Positions 13,001 through 23,346 of a DNA stretch of 64,000 nucleotides are shown one piece after another. Both the position numbers and the translations under genes were made by a program. The notes under the pieces were generated by a model. It saw only the letters and a list, made by a program, of their open reading frames with translations, was not told the origin of the DNA and searched no databases. Source of the DNA: Macquaria australasica (lineage: Eukaryota > Chordata > Actinopteri > Centrarchiformes > Percichthyidae); assembly GCA_005408345.1 (NCBI GenBank), contig SEMN01000180.1, positions 682,001 to 746,000 of the forward strand, given 5' to 3'. Numbering within the stretch: the stretch's first letter is position 1; the number at the start of each line of letters is the position of its first letter.

Positions 13001-16000
13001 AAAAAAAAAGTGATACATTTGCATACATGCACTTGCTCACACAGCAAATCTTGCACACTTGAGCAAGTGCATGAGTTCAGATAGTAAGCTTTGCATATGC
13101 ACAGCTACAAACACACAAACAGGGCATGCACCGTATGTACCGTATGCACACAAGAGTCTATTGTAATTGAGCATAGACACATTTACAAACAAACATCTAT
13201 ATGTTTTTGCACATACTCTGTGTTGTCTAATGTTTTATTTATGTATATGTAAGGCAAATAAATCTGTAACTTTCCAGGTGCTCAAACACAAAAGAGAATC
13301 TAAAAAAAAGGGACAAACAGCTTTTCTTGTCAAGAGAAGCTGACTTATTTCTATTATTCAAGCATTCACACTTGACACATACACTCACACAGTCAAATAC
13401 ACACATGTCACACTGATCTCTGAGCTGGTCAAATGTCTATGGTGTTAAACTGTGAGACAGATGTGAGGTATGAACCTGTGCTCCAAAATCCTTTGACATT
13501 CCTTGAATTAATTAAAGACCCAAAGCTTCATCGGGCTGTTGTACTTGATGCATTGTTTTCTTCCCTTCGTCCAGGCCACCACTTTATTTAGACTTAATAG
13601 CTGCTAATCTGGTCTGAATGTGCCACATGAACCAAGGCGGCATTTACCGCTCATGTTGGTTTTTGATGATGTTACAAAATGTTGATAGAAAGGTAAAAAC
13701 ATGTTAACCATTTACACATTTTCATGGTAACTACAGTTTGTTTGCCTGCTGTTCCCACTCAGTGGCTTAGCTCAGCTTAGCTTAGCTCAGTTACTGGAGG
13801 GGAGTTTCTCACACTGGGGATTATTAGAGCAGACCTGTCTGCCTCCATCTAGAGAGGTCTACAGAGGCACAGGAAAACACTTCATGGTGTTAACTGTGCA
13901 AGTGCCTGGAAACTGAGTTTAAATCGACAACACATTATGAGACCACTTTACTGTAGCACTGCTGCTGCACTGCTCATCGTGTGTTGTTGGTTTTAGGCCT
14001 CAAGTCTCTAATCATCTCTCCAAAAATAAAATAAATGTTTCAGAAACATGTGGAGCATCTCAAAGACAACCTGTGCTGTTATTTATCAACACATAGCTTT
14101 TCAGTTTAATTAATGCATTTATTCAGCATGTTTGGCAGACATTGGCTTTGCTTCTGTTGGTAGCACCTTAAAATAATAATCAGGATGTGTAAAAGATGGA
14201 CTTCACATATTAGCATATCAAATGAGACTTACCAGCACTTAGTATCTTTAGGGACTGGGGTTGTTTGGTGGTGGTGTGTGTGTGTGTTATTTGTAAGTGT
14301 CAAAAAAAAACATTTCAACCATAATTTTGGCCAAATGAATGAAAGCTGCATATTGTTAATTGGATACACAAAAATCCAAATATGTGCTGGACAAAAGAGG
14401 CAAAGGGGAACTTGCTGAATATAAGGCAAAAATATGAAAACTGAGAAAGGCTACTACATTGGTTAAGTTCAGTGTTCACTTTGAATTGTTAGAAACAGAT
14501 CATTTATGCTGACATACACCTGTCTTCACACCTGCAGGATGAAGCTTCATTTGGACATTGTTACTGTAGTTAATCCACTCCGTAATGTCCTGTCAGTTGT
14601 GCTGATGGAAAGAAGCAATCCTCTCGGGACACAAGATTAAGTGTTTGTGCGCGTATGTGTGTCTGTGTATGAGAGAGAGAGAGAGGTTGCTGAGTCAACT
14701 GCAGCTAAATACTATCTTAGGCGATGTCTGTACATGCCTTTAAAACACTCTGACCAGGCGATGCTGTTCTCTTTTCTGTTTGTCTGAAACAAATTCCTCT
14801 TCTTGTCTTTGTAAGTGACATTAGATGTGTATTTTATGCCATACATACAGGGAAAAAATATAAGTACAAACCAGGAGATCCACTGATATTTAAAACATCA
14901 CCGCAAGCCTGAAACTGCAACATTGCATCTGTCCTTTTTAGGAGTCAATCTACTCTTATAGAAGTGTAATCTTTTCTAATTTAAAGTGTAACGTTTGCAA
15001 AAAATAACAACATGTGCAGCTGTGCAAATTACTCAGCATGTGAAAAGAATCCAGTCTGGATTACCTATTTTTTACTGGCAAGTCTGTTCTCTTTAGTGTG
15101 TCTCTGTAAAGCCCACTTTCCCCTTTAAGAGATTAGCCTAATACCGTTGTGTGGGTTGTCAAAGGCCACAGCTACAGTATTTAGTGAATGGGATTACATC
15201 TATTCTTTAAACAAAGACAATTGTTGCAAAGACTAGACTTGTCTGGTGATGCCTCTGGTCTATACACCTTTATGAACACAAAATGTTCATTGTGGCACAC
15301 CTGTGAAAGAGTTCCTCTGTCATATAAAGAGAGCACTCAATTCTTTAACAATGACAGAACAAATAATTTATTTATTTACATGACTAATAATTCATGGGGA
15401 TTTTATTTTGCTCCTCAGCCTTTGTATTTATGTCTTGATGTCATTGAAACATGTTTTATCTTGCTCATGAGCTGACTCCAATTGCTCACATCTGATATCT
15501 GCGTAGTATAACATGAAGTGGCTCTCAGTATGACGTACCTTGACGTGAGAGCCAGAAATCCCACCGTCCAGCTCTCCTTAGCACTGACCAGCTCACAGGT
15601 CTTCACACACCAGGAATAAACCAGAGGAAGCACATGCAAGGCACAACACAGGGCGGTCAAGCTACTTAAGGAGGCAATTTAAGTGGATTATCCTTTAGCT
15701 GTTGAGTTAAGGGGACCTGTGACAGGAGTAATGATAATTCTCACAAGTATAGCAGAACTGTGAAAGTAGACATTGCAGTTTCTACTCCTACAACTCTGCA
15801 GAGAGACAAGTAAAAGTCAACAGCAGTTTCATTTGATCTTTGAAAAATAGAATTTTTAAAAAATATCATAAATTCTAGTATTTGAGTGGATAGCTATTTG
15901 ATCAAGGTCAATCAGAAGTCTGCTTACTAGACACAGATGTGAGATAAGTTTAACTAAAAAACTAGGTAAAGCTGAAATGTGTAATGATTTTTAAATTAAT

Positions 16001-19000
16001 GCCATATATTGATATTACTTTATAACAGTCTATGTTGGAGTAAAGCAAAATACTATGCCATTAATTTACATTTTTCAATTCTCAAACTATAGCACTTGAA
16101 CTGTAGAAATGGTCACCAGCAAGTGTAAGTGGAGATTATACATGTGTCACTTGCCAGGAGGAATGAGGATGAGAGTCAGCCTGTCTGGGAATACTCTGGT
16201 TGCAAACATGTGAGCTGGCAAGAAGCTATACTGGTGTTAGCTGAAGTATACCTGGTGACTTTGGTCCCCTCATTGTAGAGAATAAGTATTCATGTGCTTT
16301 GTGTAATTCATACTCTTGCCCCATGTCCCGTGTACTTAAAAAAGAAAGTGGAGAGTCAACCCTGTTTCCTTTCAGTGGCTGCAGTTATAGTACATCATTG
16401 TAACTACATTTCCTTCAGGATGTAATGTCCCATTGATGACTCTCACAGTATTTACATTGTCTTGAAAAACAAAATGAGAATGATACAGTGTCCTATTTAC
16501 ATGCTCCATAGTAAGCGCTCAGAGAAACACTCTAACGTGCGCCTGATGCTGTGCTTTTGTAACATATTTATCAGAAATCACTAATACTGGAGCAAACAGA
16601 AGGTTAGCTTTTTTATCTTTTGAAAGCTAGTCAAGGAAAGTCCAGGAAACACCTTAATTAAACTCAAGTGGGTGATCATGTGCAGAAAGATAAAACATTT
16701 TCAGAAAATAAAAAGTAATGGGTAATAGCATTAAACATTAACGTAACACATTTCCATCCATTGATTGGGTTATGTAAGTTTTACTCCAGCACCTTCAGTT
16801 TGAGTACAGTGAGCCAGTTTATTCTGATCTGTTTGTTTATAAGAAGCGTTTTTACTGTGATTATTAGTGGAGTAAAGCGCTCCATGTGATGACCGTTGAG
16901 GAGTGGACAGTAGAAGAATTGATTTGGAAACTACAATGGTATGATATTGTAGTTTTTAGTCAAATGAAAGTCCTCCCTTGATACATACACACTGCTAGGA
17001 ATTTTATCAAAAAATATTTAAGGCTTCCGTTCCCACTGACTAATGTGCAACAGTCCCAGTCACTGCCCCATCCTTTAACATCTCTTCCAATACTTTTTAT
17101 CTCAGCCAATGGTGAGTGACCATGGAGCGTGTTAGTAACGTGTCAGCCTGCGTGTCTGGAGCGTGTGGGTGGAGTGCTGTGCCATGCTCTTTTTCTGTTT
17201 GTGGGAGTTTAATGTCTTCACAGATTAGCCATCTGCCTCTGACCAGGCCAAGCCTCCAAACTCAGCCCTGACGTCACTCTAATCTGCTCACCTTTACTGC
17301 CTGACCCAGGGCTCGTACTGTACTTCTTCCACAGAACTAGATCTAAAACTAAGAGACTGTGTGCAGCTAAGCCTGCATTTGTACAGTAAGCATGAACAAC
17401 ATCTTCATCGGGTTTCATAATCACCACAGATATTGTGACCAGAGAGAGTGCTCAGTTTACCCAGGTCAGGATTAGGTCTCCTAGCGATGGACACCATGAT
17501 TTTCTGTCTGCTTCAGCACATATCTGCTCTGTAAATCACTTGTTCTGTGTTCACCTTTGAGAAAAAATCAGAAACCAAAAGGGAGACATTTGTATTTCAT
17601 ATTTTTTGGTTTCATGATGGCGCCCCCTAGTTCTGCATTAATTCAACGGAATACAGTTCCGTTATCTGTCTACGTAGATGGAGACCTTATTTCGATACAG
17701 CCAATCAAATCATGCATAAAGCGGTAACGTCAGCGTTCTATCATAGGCAGAGCAGGCGCTCACACTGAGCCAGACAGCAGCTACACAACACAAGAGCCAC
17801 ATTAGCTTTCCTGCTAAAGTCTTCTTATCTAACTTACAAACGTGAACACAGGTCTTGTCCTGCACCTTATCTCGTTGAACAAGCAACCTAACAAACATTC
17901 AATGGGGAAAAGTGCACCGTTAACGTCAGTTTGCAGGCTAGATAGCTGATTACCTGCTCAGCTGAAGCACATTAAACGGCGCGTAAACGTACCTGCAAAT
18001 GCCACTTGGGTCCAGTTAGATGACGGTGTGGTGCTTACTCTTCAGTATCACTAACATATCGCTGTCTGCCTGTGACATGTAGGCTACAGCACATATTGCT
18101 TACTTTGTCTCTCATTCACTAAGGTGTAACAGCGGCACTCTGGCAGCCTGCCAGCTGCTGTCAATCAAACACAGACAAGACCCTCCAGCCAGCTGAGATG
18201 AAAATGAGCATGTCCGATATTTCCCCAAAGACCTTTTTTTCTTCCTTTTTAATAATAAAAAACTATTAACAATCAATTTATAAACATGTTGACATTATTT
18301 TTTACTACAAGAAGGGGATGACTAAATGTGATTTCAGTTGGACTTTAAATCTCTGCTGCTCTGGTCCCATACAACTTGTGCGTGTGTTTGCGTGTGTTGA
18401 TCATTACAATACACTGCTCAGCCTGACTAAATCTTTCTTTTTAGAAAAAATGTTTATACGATGACTAATTCCTCTGCAGCAGTGTGCAAACAACATAAGA
18501 AGACATAACAGTTAAATCTTCTTTTTCTGCAGGGAAGTTTGTATTTAACTTCAAAAACACAATATGATGCAGTGTTGATAAAATCCCATGTGACACATTT
18601 GAACTAAAATCTATATGACCTACTTGTATAACCCTGCATTATCACTGTTCAGAATACAAACTGCTGTTATTTGAAGCAAATAAAAATGAATGTCAGTGCT
18701 GACAACTAACGTAAAGGTCACCAGTAAGCAGGATGTATGCATTTTATCTCCGGTACACATCAGAGAATGATGTGTGTCATACATGTGAGTCTGTAGTATA
18801 TGCAATGTGGGGTGTGATTTCTATTTAAGTGGGAATATAGAAGAACTCTTGCCCGTCCTTTTATTCATTTGGTTTTATATTGAATTATGGGATAGTCTGT
18901 AACCTTTTCTCTTGTTCTCTCCCTCCAGGTGGGTCCAGCAGGGTCTCAGTTTGGACTCCTTGCTTGCCTGTTTGTTGAGCTGTTTCAAGGTTGGCAGATG

Positions 19001-19360
19001 CTGGAGAAGCCATGGAAGGCCTTTCTCAAACTGGTGTGCATCGTCCTCTTCCTCTTCCTGTGCGGCCTCCTGCCGTGGATCGACAACATCGCCCACATCT
19101 TTGGTTTCCTCAGCGGCATGCTGCTCTCTTTTGCCTTCCTGCCCTACGTCACCTTCGGGACTTTCGACAAGTACCGGAAACGTATCCTCATTGCTGTCTC
19201 ATTGTTGGCCTACATCGGGCTGTTCTCTTCCCTCATCGTTTGGTTTTATATTTACCCAATTAACTGGCACTGGCTGGAGCATCTCACCTGCCTGCCATTC
19301 ACAAGCAAGTTCTGCGAAAAGTATGATATAGACCACAACATTAACGATGTGGTGCACTAG
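922..19360 (+). CDS. rhbdf2: rhbdf2 (iRhom2), inactive rhomboid pseudoprotease, 17 coding exons
   Basis: Coding exons: 922-1059, 3868-4019, 4825-5008, 5763-5984, 6837-6965, 7762-7871, 8390-8608, 8956-9067, 9515-9589, 10252-10413, 11001-11086, 11248-11311, 11484-11578, 11748-11823, 11913-12013, 12338-12491, 18929-19360. They sum to 2511 nt, giving 836 aa against about 856 in human iRhom2. The order is a long cytosolic N-terminus (1 to about 388), TM1 (about 390-407), a Cys-rich lumenal iRhom homology domain (about 415-630) and a six-helix rhomboid core (about 632-805). At 695-698 the rhomboid GxSG motif reads GPAG, so the serine nucleophile is missing, while the AHxxG histidine of TM6 remains. 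Family knowledge: iRhom2 sits in ER and plasma membrane, escorts ADAM17 and supports TNF and EGFR-ligand shedding. The basic stretch RIASKVKHFAFD and the aanat/ube2o neighbours favour iRhom2 over iRhom1. The start was chosen because it reads MAS as in human and follows a spliced 12-nt leader. Confidence 0.97.
1060..3867 (+). other. rhbdf2 intron 1
   Basis: 2.8 kb, AT-rich, no recognised gene. It holds a short CTG/GCT triplet run (about 3749-3773) just before exon 2. No further in-frame exon is needed to join exons 1 and 2, although an alternative exon cannot be excluded. Confidence 0.7.
3868..4019 (+). CDS. rhbdf2: rhbdf2 coding exon 2
   Basis: Residues 47-97, bounded by CAG and GTAAG, phase 0 to phase 2. 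RQTSLSQSIRR near the end (residues 87-97) matches the conserved phosphorylated, 14-3-3-binding serine region of iRhoms; S90 is the likely equivalent of human S83. Confidence 0.93.
4825..5008 (+). CDS. rhbdf2: rhbdf2 coding exon 3
   Basis: Residues 97-158, with the family-typical AQWFGV and LRHCSQRYGKLKAQ segments of the cytosolic domain. The acceptor is CTAG and the donor GTATTC. It enters in phase 2 and ends in phase 0 after KMPK. Confidence 0.95.
5763..5984 (+). CDS. rhbdf2: rhbdf2 coding exon 4 (TOC-hotspot motif)
   Basis: Residues 159-232. It opens with IVDPLARGRAFR; I159, D161 and P162 correspond to human I186, D188 and P189, the positions mutated in tylosis with oesophageal cancer. LPRRKR-type basic residues (here FPRRKRES) follow. 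Phase 0 at both ends; donor GTGGGT. Confidence 0.95.
6837..6965 (+). CDS. rhbdf2: rhbdf2 coding exon 5
   Basis: Residues 233-275, beginning GRSG and containing KRSFARPSWMDEDTVD, then SLFFSK. It aligns with the human stretch that ends DSSFFSK. Phase 0 at both ends. Confidence 0.93.
7762..7871 (+). CDS. rhbdf2: rhbdf2 coding exon 6
   Basis: Residues 276-312 with MADDVFESPPISA, the counterpart of human MPDDVFESPPLSA. It ends in phase 2 at a GTGAGTAA donor. Confidence 0.93.
8390..8608 (+). CDS. rhbdf2: rhbdf2 coding exon 7
   Basis: Residues 312-385. RRGGRIASKVKHFAFDKQKR then GVVGKWLNRHYRRS, the juxtamembrane basic region that separates iRhom2 from iRhom1. The acceptor follows a strong polypyrimidine tract; the donor is GTTGGG. 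Phase 2 in and out. Confidence 0.95.
8956..9067 (+). CDS. rhbdf2: rhbdf2 coding exon 8 (TM1)
   Basis: Residues 385-422: RPYFTYW, then a hydrophobic helix (about 391-407) and GFAPVGFAQH, the start of the lumenal loop. Acceptor TTTTTTTAG, donor GTGAGT, ends in phase 0. Confidence 0.95.
9515..9589 (+). CDS. rhbdf2: rhbdf2 coding exon 9
   Basis: Residues 423-447: SVKYIQQENFWVGPSS lies in the iRhom homology domain and is nearly identical to the mammalian protein. Phase 0 at both ends. Confidence 0.95.
10252..10413 (+). CDS. rhbdf2: rhbdf2 coding exon 10
   Basis: Residues 448-501 of the iRhom homology domain: LIHLGAKFSPCIR and ESGCCVQNDNSGCVQT with the conserved cysteines. Phase 0 at both ends. 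Confidence 0.95.
11001..11086 (+). CDS. rhbdf2: rhbdf2 coding exon 11
   Basis: Residues 502-530: ETLATFIKW followed by SVCHQDPR. It ends in phase 2 at GTGAGA. The middle is shorter than the human segment. Confidence 0.93.
11248..11311 (+). CDS. rhbdf2: rhbdf2 coding exon 12
   Basis: Residues 530-551: VCEEPASAEPHTWPDDITHW. Short 64-nt exon bounded by CCAG and GTGAGG, ending in phase 0. Confidence 0.92.
11484..11578 (+). CDS. rhbdf2: rhbdf2 coding exon 13
   Basis: Residues 552-583: NHTGYRHMDCNIKGRPCCIG, including an N-H-T glycosylation sequon in the lumenal domain. Ends in phase 2. Confidence 0.95.
11748..11823 (+). CDS. rhbdf2: rhbdf2 coding exon 14
   Basis: Residues 583-608: CEITTREYCSFMHGYFHEDA then TLCSQ. 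The donor GTAGTG runs directly into a GT repeat. Confidence 0.95.
11827..11863 (+). repeat. (GT)n microsatellite after rhbdf2 exon 14 donor
   Basis: Two GT runs interrupted by CATGTTTT, starting within four bases of the exon 14 donor. Confidence 0.85.
11913..12013 (+). CDS. rhbdf2: rhbdf2 coding exon 15
   Basis: Residues 609-642: VHCLDDVCGLLPFLNP, then QFYRLWLSLFLHAG, the first rhomboid-core helix. Ends in phase 2 at GTACAA. Confidence 0.95.
12258..12275 (+). repeat. Telomere-like (CCCTAA)3
   Basis: Three exact CCCTAA units in rhbdf2 intron 15. Too short for a true interstitial telomere array; probably part of a degenerate repeat. Confidence 0.7.
12313..12335 (+). repeat. (TG)n microsatellite forming the exon 16 acceptor tract
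   Basis: About eleven TG units run directly into the AG of the rhbdf2 exon 16 acceptor (AG at 12336-12337). Confidence 0.9.
12338..12491 (+). CDS. rhbdf2: rhbdf2 coding exon 16
   Basis: Residues 642-693 with two membrane helices around HCLVSVVFQ and IIYILSGITGNLASALF. The acceptor tract is a TG repeat rather than ordinary polypyrimidine. The length, 154 nt, is not a multiple of three, so skipping would shift the frame. Confidence 0.95.
12492..18928 (+). other. rhbdf2 intron 16 (6.4 kb)
   Basis: The largest intron of the gene, separating the third core helix from the GPAG helix. It is mostly unique AT-rich DNA with T-runs near 12740-12768 and a CpG-bearing block at about 17600-18240. No open frame resembles a known protein. 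Confidence 0.7.
17600..18240. repeat. CpG-bearing block in rhbdf2 intron 16, possible old dispersed element
   Basis: The base composition differs from the flanks: many CpG-containing words such as GTAACGTCAGCG and GGCGCGTAAACG, a CCAATCA at about 17700, and no coding potential. It may be a degraded non-autonomous transposon or a cryptic internal promoter. I cannot name a family. Confidence 0.3.
18929..19360 (+). CDS. rhbdf2: rhbdf2 coding exon 17 (terminal, GPAG motif)
   Basis: Residues 694-836 plus TAG, all in one exon. VGPAGSQFG carries Ala in place of the rhomboid catalytic Ser; PWIDNIAHIFGFLSG holds the retained TM6 His. It ends with a lumenal tail that includes FCEKYDID. Further hydrophobic helices lie at about 694-715, 723-745 and 777-800. 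Confidence 0.96.
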   Translation: MGPAGSQFGLLACLFVELFQGWQMLEKPWKAFLKLVCIVLFLFLCGLLPWIDNIAHIFGFLSGMLLSFAFLPYVTFGTFDKYRKRILIAVSLLAYIGLFSSLIVWFYIYPINWHWLEHLTCLPFTSKFCEKYDIDHNINDVVH

Positions 19361-21480
19361 TCTGTAGGCTACTGATGATGTCCAAGATGACCACAGTGTC
19401 TGTGCTACTGATCCACTATCTTCTAGCCAATGACCAGGTCAGCTGTTTCCAGGTCAGGCCTTTTAAGAATGTGACAATCATTTTTTATTATTATTATTCG
19501 TTCATCAAAGGACCTGATTAAAGTCCTTTTTAAATGGAACTGGGTCAATCTCTTCTCCTCAGCCTGCTGACTTGGTTACTTTTGTAAAACTTTACTCAAC
19601 CTTTTTAATCCTCAGTCAAGTCTGGCACTACCTACTAGCTTGTTAATTTGCTAATGGGCTAGCAGATCCTCAGAATCAGAGGACAGGAAAAGATACTCAG
19701 GATGTCAAAACTGCATAGAGTTGGGTGGACCTAAAGGGAACGGATCTACAGAGCAAGAGACTGTCTGGTTCCTTCAGTTCATGAAAAGTCACATCAATCT
19801 AAAGAAGCCAAATGATAGAAGAAGACAGGAGCATCTCTGGCCTACAATCACTTTTCCCTTTACCTCTATGGACAATAAACAGCTGAGAAAAGAAGACTGA
19901 TGCCATAGTGGGTCATTACCTTGTGGCCCACTGAACTGAGATACAGCACATGCCTCCTGCTACTAATTCTTGTTTTCAGTAACACTGGGTTTAACACTAC
20001 AAAAAGCTGTCATTCGCTTGTGCTGCTTCTCAATGTCTGCTTCTCAACAGTTTTTTTTGTCTTCGCTCTTTTGTATGTATGCACCTAGGTATGTCATTCT
20101 TTGGAGCAGTGAAATGCTAAAATGATGCTAAAGGTAACAATGTATATTAACTGTGCAGCTGGAATATCAGTGGTAGATTTCTATCTAAAACCACTCGTTG
20201 CCTTAAAGAGACTATGCCATTTTACAACAATGCCTCATTTTACTTTTGCATACTGCTTGTGCTGATGAAAACATTTCTGACCTACCAAAGCAACTTCACA
20301 TGCTGCTTATATATGCATGTTGTTTTTCCACAATCACTTAGTTTTGTCACTGCCACAAACACAAGCTCTCTGCTCATAATGTCTCATTTTGGTCATATTT
20401 GTCACAGTGGTGCCTAAACCATTTTGTAAAATTAAAAAGAAAATGGAAATCATGAAAATAGTATTTATTCTAGGAGTAATTATCTAAACAGGCATTTTTG
20501 TTAGATCAAAGAAAGTTTTGTACTGTATTTTCTGACTCCATGAACTCAAATAGTCATAGAATCACAAAATGTCATTTATGTTTCACCTGAGCCTTAATAT
20601 GTTTATGAAATGGACCGTAAAAGGCTTTGTTTTTACCATTCATTTTCACTTGTGAATACTCTCCTTGACAAAAAAAATGCAAGAAAGATTTGAAACTGTT
20701 TTAAACAGTGGAGTTGCTGCATACATAGGATTTGTCCCCTACGAATATAGTTGTTGTTTTTTTGTCTGGACCCTAGCAGCTGATTGTTGTTGTGGTCCAT
20801 GACCCATGCTAGATTGTTGCTGTTCTGGTGGGTCCCTGACAATGTGACAAGTGTTACGATATGATTTCAGAAGTCCTACCACCTGAAGTGAAACATTTCT
20901 CTCATGGGTTTCACAGCTTTTGTCTTGGATCTAGTTTGTTGTTGTTCATGACTCTGGCATGTGTTGACCCCAGCAGTTAGGAAAGCCCCGGTAATGACTG
21001 TTGTGTGGGGGATTATGTGAGCTATTAAGTGAGTTATGAGATTATGTGAGTTTGTCTGTGGGGCTCACTCACTGATCACCTGGTGTTGTCAAGAGGTGTT
21101 AAAAAACAACCACATATTTTGATTGTAAAGGTATTGTGTTTCAAGACATAGGGCTCTGCCCTCTTACTATAAGTGGACAAAGTGTGAACAATGACATCCA
21201 CCACTTTTTAGGAAACCTCTTTACTGTGCCTTTTGACTTGTGAGCATGTGAGTGTTTGATCTGAACCACAACAGCCCGCATTTTCAATCTACTGTGTTTG
21301 CATTGGGACCAAATAATTTCTCCCTTTCTATTTATGGGAATAAAAAGGGAAAGTTTCAAATGAATTTCAGGTCACGGTCAAGGTACTGTTCTGTTTTGCT
21401 TCAGTTTTATATGTGAAAATCTGTGTGTTAAAGCAGTCATGTCTAAATAAATAAATGCCACTCTAATAATAATGATTTTA
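19361..21480 (+). other. rhbdf2: rhbdf2 probable 3' UTR
   Basis: AT-rich non-coding DNA after the TAG. AATAAA hexamers occur at 19874, 21339 and, overlapping, at 21446 and 21450. The last pair is followed by a GTGTGTCAGTGTC tract, a plausible downstream element, so the transcript probably ends near 21470. Confidence 0.5.
21446..21455 (+). terminator. Candidate rhbdf2 polyadenylation signals (two overlapping AATAAA)
   Basis: Tandem overlapping AATAAA followed about 30 nt later by a GT-rich stretch. An earlier AATAAA at 19874 could give a shorter UTR. Confidence 0.5.
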
Positions 21481-21714
21481 TGTGTGTCAGTGTCATGTTA
21501 GTCCCCTGCAGAGTTACACACTGAACACTGAGTTTGTATCTGGCATCACAACTTGTTTTGTCTGTCATCTGTTTTCTTTACTGTTGGCACCACAGCACTG
21601 AGAGCTTTGAATTTTTACGTTCAAGTGAGAATAACTGCAAAATATATTTCCGTGGATCGAATTTATTGTTGTAAATTCAACAATAAGCACAAATCCTTTA
21701 ATCCTGTCACTAAC

Positions 21715-21950
21715 AGAACTGTTCAAATCATGCCAGACGATCGAAAGCTCCAGAACAGCTACTAAATGGCCCCTTTTCTCAACTGCTGTTTAAGCTAACA
21801 TGGATGAGAAGTCCTTAAAGTGCTCAGAAAAAAATGGCAGTTTGAACATCTGCAATTCCATGACAGCTGGGTAAACTGCACCTGCTGATGATCACGTGAT
21901 ATGATTGAAAGCTCCAGAGCACCTACTAAATGGACCATGCGGTGAGAGTT
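21715..21950. repeat. Dispersed fish repeat with two related sub-units
   Basis: The phrase GAAAGCTCCAGA, followed by CTACTAAATGG, occurs at about 21733-21766 and again, slightly diverged, at about 21905-21931. I recognise this as a phrase common in teleost genomes. The unit between contains the palindrome ATCACGTGAT at 21891-21900. Confidence 0.5.
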
Positions 21951-22045
21951 AAATGGCTAAAATGCTAATAGATTTTAAATGAAAAGACCTAAAACCAAAC
22001 ATGCTATAAAATAGAACCTTTATTGTTTTAAGAACACAACATTGT

Positions 22046-22066
22046 AAAAAAAAAAAAAAAAAAAAA
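22046..22066. repeat. Poly-A run
   Basis: About 21 consecutive A in the convergent rhbdf2-aanat spacer. Could be the tail of a retroposed element or slippage. Confidence 0.8.
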
Positions 22067-23040
22067 CATTTGTCTTGATTCAAGACTTTGGGAGGCAGAG
22101 GTGGTGAATGTCTACAAGGGAGAAGGCGAGAGGAGACTATCAAGGAGAGATTTGGAAAGCACACATATTCTCCGTTATTCTAAGCAAGGTTATATTTTGC
22201 TCTTTAAAATACGTCACATACTGTTCACACCTTATGGACTTTCAGAACATGTTCACAATGCTGCCACAGGCTTTTGTCACAGTCACTGATGGAGACAGAC
22301 AGGACCACTCAAATCTTAATAGAAAACAACAGACACGCATGTTGAAGTTAGCATATTGACTTATTATCTGATGTTTGATTGCTGATGTCCCTCCCTTTGT
22401 AATTCTGTTCCATAGTCCTTCAAGGTTAACTGTTTACTTTGGCATACAACTTTATAGTTGTACCATTATCATAATCATATGATTATTATACAAAGTGTGA
22501 CATAAACAGTAATCTTCTAATGCTGCAGTGAAAGGCATACTGTTTATACAAAACTATACAGGACAGAATGCTTTAATAATGATAATAATAATAATAAGAG
22601 AGCCAGAAACCATGTTCGATAAAAAAGAGGGCGAAGAAAGAAACAAGGCAGCTGCATTCTATTGAATACGTTAACAAATTTATCAAAATAAGAATGAAAT
22701 TGTTTTATACAACAACAAAAAAAATTGAAATTATTTCAGGACTTTGCTCTAATGATTTGGGTTTCATGCTTTACTTGCACTAAAGTACAGATCAATATAT
22801 TTGTAGTTTCCGAGCACTTTTCCAAACAGCTGTTGTTGGCAGCTGGATGGCAGCTCTATGTTTTCAGCTCTCTGCAGACTCACAGTCAGAACCTGACTGC
22901 CTGCTGAACACTGAACGCTGAGCACTGTCACCCGCGTACAGCACAGCTGCCCAGACGTCCCCTCATCCTGTTTCCGAAGGGGGAGGGTCCCACCACCACC
23001 ACTGATAGCCAGGGAGAATCCACATGACGTCCCTCTGTCC

Positions 23041-23346
23041 TCAACAACCACTGTTACGACGCATGAAGGCGTGGCCCCTGACTGGGTAGACCATCTCGAT
23101 GAAGGTGAGGGGCCCCACTGTGATCTCACTGGGGCCCTGCGCCTTGAAACCCGACTTCTGGTAGAAGGGAACCAGGAAGTCTTCACACATGAGCACAGCG
23201 CGGCGGACGTAGGGCAGGCAGCGGAGGTACTGCAGGTAGCGCCACATCAGGATGGAGCCTTTGCCCTGCTGGCGGAAGGTCCTGTGGACGGCCAGGACGT
23301 GGATGTGGACAGTGGTCCCGTGAGGCTTATGGAGAGTCAGGGCATC
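23041..23346 (-). CDS. aanat: aanat coding exon 3 (terminal)
   Basis: Residues 102-202 plus TGA: catalytic histidines, acetyl-CoA loop RQQGKG, MCEDFLVPFY with the catalytic Tyr, and the terminal phosphoswitch RRNSGC. Acceptor CCAG on the minus strand at 23347-23350. Confidence 0.96.
   Translation of the reverse strand, partial: DALTLHKPHGTTVHIHVLAVHRTFRQQGKGSILMWRYLQYLRCLPYVRRAVLMCEDFLVPFYQKSGFKAQGPSEITVGPLTFIEMVYPVRGHAFMRRNSGC

Larger units (their letters stand above)
21481..23040. other. Convergent spacer between rhbdf2 and aanat
   Basis: Contains the dispersed repeat, the A-run and presumably the aanat 3' UTR. Minus-strand polyadenylation-like words are ATTAAA (TTTAAT at 22572-22577) and AATAAA (TTTATT at 22019-22024). 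No coding sequence recognised. Confidence 0.5.

Noticed and set aside
922..19360. Identification as rhbdf1 (iRhom1)
   Set aside because: N-terminal sequence, the basic RIASKVKHFAFD region and linkage to aanat and ube2o fit iRhom2 better; iRhom1 differs at these segments.
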